Source: Gorsachius magnificus
Lineage: Eukaryota > Chordata > Aves > Pelecaniformes > Ardeidae
Direction: 5' to 3'
NCBI GenBank assembly: GCA_034008185.1
Contig: CM067081.1
Coordinates: 79,814,765-79,878,764 of the forward strand
DNA: 64,000 nucleotides
The position numbers and the translations under genes are program-made. Positions 12,331-22,480 of the stretch are shown here, one piece after another (the first letter of the stretch is position 1; the number at the start of each line of letters is the position of its first letter). The notes under the pieces are model-generated. The model saw only the letters and a list, made by a program, of their open reading frames with translations, was not told the origin of the DNA and made no database searches.

Positions 12331-14823
12331 ATCTGCTGTTGAGATCATACACCTCTTGGAAGACAACCTCTATCACTTATTCTTAGGTCTGTTGTATAGA
12401 CAATGAACAGTAAGTGTATAGGATCTGAAATTCTCTGTGAAGATGCTCAGCTGTCGCCTTTGGCTACAAAGAGAACCAGCTGTGGCTGGGTTTCAAGTGT
12501 AGGCACTTCAACTAGTTATCTGAGGATATGAATTTTGCAGCTGACTCTTGCTTTTAGAAGGTAGAATACTACCAAGGCTGACAGGGCCAAGTCTACAAAA
12601 GAGATAGGGTTAATATTATTTACTGTTATAACAGTAGGATATATGTCCCAGAAAGTCTTTACCAGAATATCAAACTTTTTCCCAAGGATATGACTGGCAA
12701 CAATAAAAGCCAGGTTCAAATTTGAAGGTGTCACCACTAAAAGCAGCTTAAGCCTGAAATCAGAAATCCAGAAAAACTAACCTAAACTTTCCAACATTCA
12801 ACAAGCAGCTTTTTTGCCATTTTCAGACATTATTCAATTAGCTTAAAACCTGGTATTTTCATTAATGAGAGAAAAATCCAACAAGATAAACAGGATAACA
12901 CACAGTACCTAATTCCTCACATAACCTAATTCCTCACATAATTATGAATTTATAACATTTCACTCTAAGTTTAGGATTCTCAGTTCTTGATGGGTAGCAA
13001 AGCCCAGTTTGAACCACACTGCTGTTATGGTATGAGTTACTTCTGCTCGCTGCTCCTTACGCTTACTCCAGTCATCCAGTTCCTCTAGCCATTCCTTGTT
13101 CTGCACTTTGATGCTAACCATGCAAGGTAGCCCAGCAGAGATACAAACAGATATTTGTTTTTCATCTGAGCAAATGTAGGATTCTTCTGAATACAAAGTA
13201 CAATCTTCTGCCCCATATAAAATTCTGGGTTTGATCAAATGAAACACACGTGGACAAAAGTCTTGGTTTCTTTCTAAGTTCTCACCACTGAACGTCAGTG
13301 TTAAAGACTGTTACTTGAAGGTACATGGCCACTTATCCCACAGACATTTAGACATGTCTGGTGGGCTAGATTCCCATACAAAATTACAATTAGAAATTTT
13401 CTTCCATTTTATAATAGGACTCCTTTTTGATAACAATGCCTATCAGTCATAATACAAAACAAAGCTTATAAAATGGCACTGCAGGCCTATCTGTTGTCTG
13501 CCTCGCCTTTCTTCTCTTCATGAACAGCACTCTGTCTTTTTTGGGTTTCTCTTTGGAATTCTTGTTGGAGAGAGGAGAGGAAGCCAGCAAGTTTGTCTTC
13601 ATATTAGATGCCAGCCACCAGGCCTACACAACAATGGTCGTCTTTGTTGTTATTTAATTGTCACTCTTTAGATCAGAACACAAACATTTTTTATTCATTT
13701 ATTTTTGATACAGTTTGAAAACTGTGAACATCTATGACTAAGAAAAAAAGTTAATAATATTTGGGAAAAAATATATAAGTTTTATCACTAATATTTATTT
13801 GTAAATTGAGCAAAAGTAGCAAGGTATTTGCATTGCACTATGTTTATATTACAATTGTTGCCCTAAAAAAGGCAAAATCTAACCTGACATCAAACATGTG
13901 CTAGTGAAATAATCAATGTAATTCTCTGACAAAAATAGGGAAAGAAGTTGTTTGTTGATTTTCATATCAAAATACTTTCTGCCTAGATATGTAACTGGCA
14001 AGAGTTATAAAATAGGTAGAACTATTTTTGCATTTTGTTTGCTAATCATGAAATAAGGCAAAATTATTTTAATGAGAATAAGAGAATATTCAAAAATTGC
14101 TAAAAATAAGACTGAAGAGGAACGAAGCATTTTATAGAAGATAAAAAAGCAATATGCTTAAGAAGACAAAAGCCTACTATGTTTAAGAATATTTAACACA
14201 CGTTATTTTTTATTGTGTAATTATACATGTACATTTATAAGCCAATTTTATGTTCCTTGCCAGCTTGAACAGTAACCTAGAGACCTTAGTAAAAGCTGGA
14301 AGAAACCTGGATTAAAGAACTTGTTCAATCCCTGCAATAGCTTCGCATCCCACGGAAGAAAAAATATTTCACACGCTATTAATTAAGTTAAAAGGTCCAA
14401 AAATCTAAGACTACAGCTAAGAAGGCTGGCTGAAAAAGAAAGGTCAAAATGTGTAGCACCAAAGCACACATATGCATGTAAGACAAAAGTTTGTTTTTCT
14501 CTAGTAACGTGCCCTGAAAATTGGGCCTCTGTCATGTATATACTCTGCAAAGGGAAGAGACTCAAGTTAGAATAAGCCTGACCAAGGTATTATGTTCATA
14601 TGATTCCGAGTAGAAAGGAGTTCCAAATATACAGCTCCAGAATACCTCCAGTCAAACTCACTTAGATGTGAATGTTTCACACTTCACTGGATATGGATTA
14701 ATTTTCAAGGTGTGGATGGGTGGCCTTGTTCAAGGAAAGTAAAACCTCGTTAATCAAGTTTTGCTGTTAATTGTTGGATTTTGGGAGTGGGATGAAAAGG
14801 CAAATGAAAGTTGAAATTTGGTT
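12331..14823. other. Unique non-coding stretch
   Basis: There is no recognisable gene or transposable element apart from the exact 17-bp duplication listed separately. The minus-strand frame at 12960-13247 (95 codons) is hydrophilic but has no family motif and no supporting splice context. 13.7-14.3 kb is particularly AT-rich. Confidence 0.55.
12908..12941. repeat. Two exact tandem copies of a 17-bp unit
   Basis: CCTAATTCCTCACATAA occurs at 12908-12924 and again at 12925-12941 with no mismatch and no spacer. Perfect identity in non-coding DNA suggests a recent slippage-type duplication, so copy number may vary between individuals. Confidence 0.95.
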
Positions 14824-15109
14824 ATCATAGAATCATAGAATCATAAAATGGTTTGGATTGGAAGGGATTCCTAGAGGTCATCTAGTCCAACCCCCCTGCA
14901 GTCAGCAGGGACACTAGATCAGGTTGCTCAGAGCCACGTCCAACGTGGCCTCGAATGTTTCCAGGGATGGGGCCTCCACCACCTCTCTGGGCAACCCGTT
15001 CCAGTGTTTCACCACCCTCATTGTAAAGAATTTCCTCCTTATATCTAGTCTAAACCTACCCTGGTTTAGTTTAAAACCCCTTGTCCTGCCATAGCTGGCC
15101 TTATTAAAC
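14824..15109 (-). mobile_element. CR1 LINE 3' end, young-type, 5'-truncated
   Basis: The plus strand opens with tandem ATCATAGA-type octamers, the antisense of the CR1 3' terminus ATTCTATG. The conserved antisense 3' region follows (GGAAGGGATTCCTAGAGGTC, then the CATCTAGTCCAACCC segment). The minus-strand frame at 14914-15111 encodes the ORF2 C-terminal tail (motif [15 protein letters not shown]). The copy stops within the AGCTGGCC...TTATTAAA segment, so only about 286 bp of a roughly 4.5 kb element are present. A 12-bp gap relative to the copy at 35.1 kb (GGGACACTAGATC against GGGATACCACTAACTAGATC) and several transitions show it is no longer pristine. Confidence 0.95.
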
Positions 15110-17630
15110 ATTATACTATTATATATTAGTTATACTAATATTAACTATACTTAAGTTCTCAAATGTAAATTTGTTCTATTGAAACCCAGTCTTTTATATG
15201 CAACTGAACTAGAACCAACATTTTTTTGAGAATGATTCTCACCTAAAAGTTGCTTTATTTTCTTTTGTTGTAGTCATTACATGAGTCAGCCATTGAGAAA
15301 CTCCAATAACCCATGATAGGGATAGGAATATGTTACAGAAAATTTGTTGAGTAACAGAATGCATTGTTTCAACTGTTCAAAGTGCTGTTTAGTTAAATAA
15401 AACTTTGACAGTCTGGGAGAAATACATTGAGTAAACAGCAAAGTTCTTGACACTAGAACAGAGGTAGTTTGGCTAATAAAATCTTACGTGATTATAAATG
15501 TGCTCAGATTTATGTGTCAGGTAGTTTTTGTTGAAAAATAACTTTTTATTGGAAAGACTTGGTAAACAATTATGCAAATTTTTGTTTTGAACTGCAATTT
15601 TGGACTGCATTAAAAAAACAGGAGCTAAAATAAGAATTAAAGTTTAGAGCTACTTACATCTCTAGCTGTCAATTATACTGGTAAATTGCATCTTATTTTA
15701 ATCCTAGTTTTAGGGTCAGAAGGTTACATGACCATCTACTTAAAACACTTTAAATCATCATGTATTAAAAATATCTTTTCTATGCTCTTCCTCAATTTTT
15801 CTAAGTCTAAATAGCTTCCTCTGTGTGCATATACCTTCTGAATTTCGTCTTTCCATCATATGTACCATATTCTCTGTATAAAACTTACCTTCATAAGACA
15901 AAGTCTGCATTTGCTAGATGTATCAAAGCAGAAAAGACTTTTGTAACTTCAAAGCCTCCTTAAAATATCAGCCAGAACTATGCTTATTACAAAATAAACA
16001 TGTGAAATATAATTAGGAGAATACTCCAAAGCTCTCCTCTGCTCAGTTGTCATGGTTGATTATCCTAAAGGAAAAATTGTCTGGGTGGAAGAACTGGCTG
16101 CACTGAAGTCAACAGCAAACATCCTGTTGATGGGAATATGACCCATAATATGAAGATTTCCACTGAGTAAACTGTATTGAGGTAAGATGAGATTTTTTTT
16201 GAAGCAGCTTCAACCCCCATACTGCATGCTTTTGACTATCACCAAACCAAATCTGACAGCTTTGAAAATCTCATCCATAAATCACAGCTGCAACACAAAC
16301 CCAGCAAACTCATATAAACACATTTAAGTGAATGTCTCCCAGTGAAGACAGATCCTAGCCCAAGTTAAAAAATAATAAAATCATGTCAATGCTTGATAAT
16401 GCCTAACTTTTAGGCCCACACTCTAGCTTCTCAGCCTAGGCATCTTCAGTAGGTCTTATAAAAATTAGTCCCAGTTACATGAACTAGAGCCTGTTAAGGT
16501 AACTTACTGAAAATACTGTGGGATAAATGCCTCTCCCTTGTATCTCGGCACTTTACTGAGCCTCAGAAAGGAACCTTTACTCTCAGGGTTTGTAGCCTGG
16601 AATTTCCCAAAAGCTTTCTTTGAAAAATGGAGGTGGATGAAGCCTAGGAATCTCCTACATTATTATTAAACACAGCTAGGTCTAAAGCGCTAGATTTGAA
16701 TACAGGATAAACATGTGCACTTCCCTCCCTTACCCAGATCTTAGCTTTCCCTTCACTGGATAGTACCAAAAATAACAAGGTGGAACCCATTCTGAGTGAA
16801 GGGATGCTGTTAATTCTATGGCCTTCCTTTGAAGCCATTCCATTCTGCAGAAGAGCACAAAACATTGAATGTGTCAGAGATCAAGAGCATGTGCAAGATT
16901 GACTAGACCAACAATTAGGGCATTTATCTGTCAAGGGAAATTCAAAAATTCTGGTTTTTGGTCTCACATTTTTATCGTTCATCTATACAGTCTTTCAGAA
17001 TTAGGGATAATAGGATAGAACTTGCTTAACCCAGGCAAAATTATAGCAATTTTACAGTCTCTAGCAAGTTGACATTAGAAAATTGTGAGCATAGCAAATG
17101 TTTATCAGATTAAATACATGTTCAGTTAATGATCTTTATTGGCAGCAGACCTAGAATGAAGACTGCTTAATGGGTGTAGGTAACTCCTGCTGACCAGCTC
17201 TGTGAAAGATACATGGTGATGACAACCCCCAAGTGAAATAGATATATGCATAATTTTTAGGACCTAAAATGCCTAATGAGGAACCACACTAGAGAAGATA
17301 ATTCTCATAATTACAAACCTGTTATGTGAACTTTGCATAAGCAAACTTGAGAGACATAAAAACACTTATTAGGAAGATTCTGTGAATGAACAGTAGCAAT
17401 GACTGTGGTTAAAAGTCGCTCTCCCTCTTTTTTTTTTTCCCCTTCTCTGGCAGGAGCCATCTAATGATGTATTTTTTATATGTTTTGCTAAAACACTTCA
17501 CAGTATAATTGCTACTCTATGTTTCAACATCACAATAATTGGCACTACATTTAAACTCAGTGTCCCTTATGGTGTCCTAGATGTCCTACTACTTAAAATG
17601 TCATACTAAGTCTATTTCATAAAAACAGCA
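15110..17630. other. Unique non-coding stretch
   Basis: I see no repeat family, gene or RNA gene. Frames are under 75 codons and motif-free. A poly-T run lies at 17429-17438. Confidence 0.55.
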
Positions 17631-18000
17631 TCACAGAATAATAGAAACATGGAATGGTTTGAGTTGGAAGGGACCTTCAAAGACCTTCTAGTCCAACCCT
17701 CTGGCCATGGGCAGGGACATCTTTCACTAGATCAGGCTGTTCAAAGACCCTACCCAACCCAATCTTGAACACTTCCAGGGATGGGGCATCCACAACTTCC
17801 CTGGGCAACATGTTCCAATGTCTCAACACCCCCATTCTAAAAAAATTCCTCCTAATGTACAATCTAAATCTACCCTCTTTTATTTTAAAACTGTTGCCCC
17901 TTGTCCCATCTCTACATGACCTAGTAAAAAGTCTCTCTCCAACCTTCTTATAAGCCCCCTTTATGTATTTAAATAAAGTCTTCCTGCAGCTTTACTCTAT
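17631..18000 (-). mobile_element. CR1 LINE 3' end, older subfamily
   Basis: The plus strand starts TCACAGAATAATAGAAACAT and continues with GGTTTGAGTTGGAAGGGACC, the antisense CR1 3' end with diverged octamers. The GGGATGGGGCATCCACAACT and TCCCTGGGCAACATGTTCC blocks follow, then the CCTAATGTACAATC-type and AAGCCCCCTTTATG-type blocks, ending near 18000. A minus-strand frame (17677-17862) keeps the MGVLRHWNMLPREVVDAPSL-type tail. Divergence is clearly higher than in the copies at 14.8 and 35.1 kb. Confidence 0.92.
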
Positions 18001-20389
18001 CTGCCAAAGTCAGGGAAAAACATAACACTTCTGAGGAAAGAACCTGAGTATTTAAGCTCAAGATGTAGTTGGTGCTAAATATTTGCAGAAAGTTATTGCA
18101 AAATTGAGATGCAAACATAGATGTGGCATTTGGAAAGCATCTGTAGGAATATTTTGTGTCAGCTCATTGTTCAAATACATTTGTAAAAGTTAAATGGGTG
18201 TGTATGTATGTCTGGATTTTGTGTTTTGCACCTTTAGGTATGACAGTTGAGATCTGATATAACAGGATCTTGAAGTTAGAATGCAAAATTCCTATTTCAG
18301 GCTCTTAAGAATGAGTCTCATTTTTTAAAGAGATGTTTATTACACACAAACCAGTAAGACATGTTGGCTCCTTACACCAAATATGTGGGAGTCTAAGTAG
18401 AATTTTATGTAAAATATTTGTAAAGCATTATATGTAAAGTAAATTTGAGAAAATTGTCTCTTTTATAACTACAAAATATGTTGTATACTGAAATCAGCCC
18501 CTCATGCTTAGATTCATCTGTTTAAAACCACTGAGCAAAGAAAATCAAAGCTAGGTAGTGTCTATATAAGGATGCTTGTGCACTGTGAAAAAGATATAAT
18601 AATATGATCATATGCTATATTTAGAGCAGCATGTCTTTATTTTCCACCCTCTATATTCTATGGTACCTTAATCAAAATTTGCTCCTGGATTTTCCTTCAG
18701 CACCCATCACTGCTGTATTTGAGAAGAAAATCTTTTTTAATGTATCTGTCAAGACAGGTGTTCCATTTTGCCACTGGAAGACAAGAACAGGTAAGATAAG
18801 CAAGATCAGGTCCCTAATTTGACATTTCTAGTACCTGTTGTTTGCAGAACTCTTAGCACTGAATGGCACTTCTTATGTCCAAAACTTATCTCCCACTCAT
18901 TCCCGTTTGTTACTGTGACTGAGTAGCATGTCCATCAATTAGATATCAGGTCATCAAGCTGACTGTTCAGAAAATGAGAAACACATAATAGTGACCATCT
19001 GTGAAGAGACAGATTAAGTGACTTGACACAGGAATTTTCCACAGAATCATTCATCTGCTTTGACTGATGAGACCTTTTCTCTCTGCTTGCAATCACATTA
19101 GTCACACGGTATACTCTATAAATTCAGCAATGAGTAAGAATCCTGCATTCAACAGCTTTCTTCGTTACATAATGCTGGTTTTTTTAACATAGGAGATCTA
19201 CACTGTGCATCCAATGAAGGAAAAGGAAAGGGAAAAAATAGTATGCAATCATGTAAAGGGAGATCATGTAAAGAAACCCTCAATTCTGTCATATTTCAAC
19301 AGATTGCAATATCTTGACAGATTTTAACAGGGTGATGGCTGAAAATCTCTACTCTTCGGTATTTTAATGGGTAAACATTTCTTAGTCTTCCTAAGAAGCT
19401 GGAAAAACACGAATGTCATCAATTTTATACCCATTTTTAGGCACAGAACTTTGGAGATATGAATCACCTTTCACAGGTTTCTGTAGTCTCTCTCTCTCAT
19501 TTAGGCAGATTGGAGAAGTTGGCCTCTAACTTAAGTGGCTTTGTTAAATCCCTGAAGACAAGGAAAAAAAAAAGAACAGAGAAAAATATTTTGAACCTAT
19601 ATTTTGATAATGCCATTTTCATATAGCTATTTTAATGAATATGTCTTTTATTTGTCCATTTAGGCTATTATTTCTGCTGTTCATGGGGAAAAATGATTCA
19701 GCTTCAGTATACTGTTAATTGATAACAATTTGGCCATAAGTCTTGTTTTTCTTACATAAAGTGCACAGTGCAAGATAAATCATAGACTTTTTTTGATACT
19801 TCTCAGTTTTCAAAAGCTGATACAACTGTACACTCTTCTGTTACAGAACTGATGAGACAGAACATATCTAAAACCAAGACATCTGAACAATATAGTATGT
19901 TCAAGCACATACTTGTCTCCCACAGAGCCCCACTAATCTTGTTTGCCAAAAGCTTTCACACTCTTGTCCAAACAACGATCACCGTCTCAGAGCTTGATCT
20001 TGCCAGGCGAAAATACAACGCAGAGAAGGAAAAGAAAAGCAGCCTGATATGAAATGTGAGGATAGCAGGGAGTGAGAGGAAAGTCAGATAATGAGGTCTT
20101 GGCAAATTATGGCAAATATCCCATGGAAAAAAAATCTTGCATTGCAAGGGAATAGATACTTTTCTCTGAGTCTATAAGATCCCAGAGAGAAAAAGTTCTT
20201 AGCACAGATCTCATTACGTAGTGTCAGCCCAGGCTATACGCTAAGACAAAGGTATCTGACTCTGAAAACAGATGGAGACAAACACAAGCATAAGATAATT
20301 CAGCTGCTAATACAGTCACTCCTTTCTTGCTTCCTTGTAACAACTTACAATTTACAGTAGAGCATGTATAAACATAACCCTGAACTTTT
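18001..20389. other. Unique non-coding stretch with one candidate exon
   Basis: Apart from the splice-flanked open segment at 18701-18790, I recognise nothing. Short pyrimidine and purine tracts occur (around 19.49 and 19.56 kb). Confidence 0.5.
18701..18790 (+). other. Candidate 90-nt coding exon (speculative)
   Basis: A pyrimidine-rich acceptor (TTTTCCTTCAG, AG at 18699-18700) precedes the segment and a donor (ACAG|GTAAGA, GT at 18791-18792) follows it. The 90 nt are a multiple of three and open in the frame that reads APITAVFEKKIFFNVSV, then KTGVPFCHWKTRTG. I do not recognise the peptide. A chance acceptor-donor pair this close is common in 64 kb, so this is a lead only. A non-coding exon is an equally good alternative. 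Confidence 0.2.
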
Positions 20390-20394
20390 CCCTT
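20390..20394. repeat. Left 5-bp target-site duplication (CCCTT)
   Basis: CCCTT immediately precedes the TG terminus of the LTR and is repeated exactly at 21410-21414 after the CA terminus. It marks a single retroviral integration event. Confidence 0.85.
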
Positions 20395-20850
20395 TGTCCT
20401 GCTTTTGGCTGGGACAGAGTTAATTTTCTTCCTAGTAGCTGGCATAGTGCTGTGTTTTGGATTTACTACTAGAAGAACGTTGATAACACCCTGAAATTTC
20501 AGTTGTTGCTGAGCAGTTCTTACACCAGTCAAGGACTTTCCAGCTTCCCCTGCTCTGCCAGGGGCACAAGAAGCTGGGAGGGGGCACAGCCAGGACAGCT
20601 GACCCCAACTGGCCAAGGGGCTATGCCAGACCATACAGCGTCATGCTTGGGGGGAGCTGGCCAGGGGGAGAGTGATAGCTGCTCGGGATGGGCTGGTCAG
20701 TGGGTGGTGAGCAATTGCATTGTGCATCCCTTGTTTTGTATATTCTTTATATTCTATTACTATTTTTATTATTGTTGTTATTGTTATTCTTTTCTTTTAT
20801 TAAACTCTCTTTATCTCAGCCCATGGGTTTTACATTTTTTTTTCAATTCT

Positions 20851-20927
20851 CTCGTAAGAGAGGTGCTCCAGCCCTTGGTTCATAAGGGCTACAAAAAATC
20901 TGAGGGCTGGAGCACCTCTCTTATGAG
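20851..20927. repeat. Inverted repeat at the CR1 5' junction
   Basis: Arm 1 (20851-20876) and arm 2 (20902-20927) are 26-bp inverted copies with two mismatches, separated by 25 bp. Arm 2 is in its normal place in CR1 (GGCTGGAGCACCTCTCTTAT core), and arm 1 is the same segment reversed. A 5' inversion made during target-primed reverse transcription (twin-priming-like) explains it. A local template switch after insertion is the alternative. Confidence 0.85.
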
Positions 20928-21331
20928 GGCAGGCTGAGAGAGTTGGGGTTGTTCAGCCTGGAGAAGAGAAGGCTGCGGGGAGACCTGATTGTGGCCTTTC
21001 AGTACTTAAAGGGGGCCTATAGGAAAGATGGGAAAATCTTTTTAGTAGGGCCAGCTGTGACAAGACAAGGGGTGATGGTTTTAAACTGAAGCAGGGTAGG
21101 TTTAGACTAGATATAAGGAGGAAATTGTTTACAATGAGGGTGGTGAAACACTGGAACGGGTTGCCCAGAGAGGTGGTGGAGGCCCCATCCCTGGGAACAT
21201 TCAAGGCCAGGTTGGATGGGGCTCTGAGCAACCTGATCTAGTTAGTGGTGTCCCTGCTGACTGCAGGGGGGTTGGACTAGATGACCTCTAGGGGTCCCTT
21301 CCAACCCAAAACATTCTATGATTCTATGATT
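20854..21331 (+). mobile_element. Young CR1 nested in the LTR
   Basis: Sense CR1 ends in ACATTCTATGATTCTATGATTC (21311-21332), the diagnostic tandem octamer 3' end. Upstream are GGGGGGTTGGACTAGATGAC and GGTTGCCCAGAGAGGTGGTG. The LTR reads ...CAATTCTCTC before it and CCCCATGCCACTG after it, which join to the uninterrupted LTR sequence. The insertion therefore post-dates the LTR. The 5' end is not a plain truncation: the first ~26 bp are an inverted copy of CR1 sequence (listed separately). This is one of only two plus-strand CR1 pieces in the window. Confidence 0.92.
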
Positions 21332-21409
21332 CCCCCATGCCACTGAGGGAAGGGGGGAGTGAGCGAGCAGCTGCATGGCATTCAGCTGCTGCCAGGTTAA
21401 ACCACACCA

Positions 21410-21414
21410 CCCTT
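21410..21414. repeat. Right 5-bp target-site duplication (CCCTT)
   Basis: Exact copy of 20390-20394, directly after the LTR's CA end. It confirms both LTR boundaries. Confidence 0.85.
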
Positions 21415-21469
21415 TTATTCTGATAGAGGCTCTTCTTTTAGTTACTGGTCAGGGGAAAAGCCCATTTTT

Positions 21470-22480
21470 ATTTCAGAGATAAGATGGAGAAATCTCGGAG
21501 CAAGGTTTACACCTGATTATGCTCAGGCTGCATAAGTCCTTGAGGAAGCCCAGGCTTTCAGCCCTGGTGTTCAAAGAGTACCACAGCAGCCCAGAGGTCT
21601 AGGGGCCAACAACAGGAGGGATCAGGCTCTGTGCTCTCCTCCTGAAACTCAGTCCCTTATGCGTGGGTGTTTGTGCAACTCACTAGTGATCTTCAGGCTA
21701 GACTAACTAGTGAGGTCCGTATCTGGAAAGGCCTAAGTGAGAGCCAGTGATGGGGTGAGGGGGCCAGGACCTGGGAATGGAGATCTGATGGACCTAGAGC
21801 TTGAGCTCATATTTAAGGACCCTGTGAATCTGTGGATGTTGCAGTCACAGAGAGCAAGTGTGTGTGCATATCTCAATGGTGAGCCTCAACCAGAGACAAG
21901 CAGTGAGACTGGGCTGTCTGTATTTTTGTGAGTGCTGTGGGGTTTTATGAGGCACCTGTGCTGGTCTGTGTGGCTGGTTGTGTTAGTGTCCTCTGTGTGA
22001 GTTGTGTGTATCATCTACCTCCTGGAGTGCATCTTCACCATTGCTGCTGGTTGGACTTGCAAAGGGGAGCAGCATCAGCACACATCAGGCTGGCATGGGC
22101 AAGACCTCTGGGTCTGCATGTACACCAGATTTGGCTCTCCTGGTCTGGGAAGGAGGAACACATGGGGTCCTGAACAGCACTGGATTTAGCTACTCCTTAA
22201 CAAAGACAGCCAATTAGGGTGCCAGGGAACGGGATGCTGGTCTATAGGCTAGTAATTCTTGCAGTGATGTCCATAGCATAAGAAGGAAGGTTGTTTAGTC
22301 TCTGTGGTTTCTGGAAAATGTTCTTTGTGTTTCCAAAAAAGGCACTTCGAGCAATGAGGGCTTTGAGGACTGTTCCTGTATTGCATCTGTTCTGATATTT
22401 GTTGAGAAAGATTCTGTTCTCAGATGCAGTAGGTCTGCCAAAGTTTCTCTGCTTGTTGTTTGGGGACAGCCTGTAAAAGG
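21470..22480. other. GC-rich, GT-rich unclassified repeat-like block
   Basis: Base composition rises clearly above the flanks, with GTGTGTG-type runs around 21858-21866 and 21985-22010. The text is reminiscent of a dispersed avian repeat or retroviral non-coding sequence, but I cannot name a family. Overlapping frames near 21.74-22.2 kb (60-80 codons in all plus frames) show no protein motif. It begins 60 bp after the solo LTR, outside the target duplication, so it is not part of that LTR. Confidence 0.35.

Larger units (their letters stand above)
20395..21409 (+). mobile_element. Solo ERV LTR (ERVL-like) split by a CR1
   Basis: The LTR runs from TGTCCTGCTTTTGGCTGGGA to GGTTAAACCACACCA, with TG...CA termini and a perfect 5-bp duplication. 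Sense orientation follows from ATTAAACTC (near 20808), the likely polyadenylation signal, and from the family start and end sequences. No retroviral coding sequence lies on either side, so this is a solo LTR left by LTR-LTR recombination. A 5-bp duplication fits class III (ERVL-like) or some class I elements; I favour ERVL-like from recall of the avian family. The T-rich ATT/GTT run at 20750-20800 belongs to the LTR. A CR1 at about 20854-21331 interrupts it, leaving roughly 537 bp of LTR. Confidence 0.88.

Noticed and set aside
20224..20937. Frames of 136 and 144 codons on opposite strands
   Set aside because: They cover the solo LTR and the nested CR1 start; the coding appearance comes from GC-richer LTR sequence.
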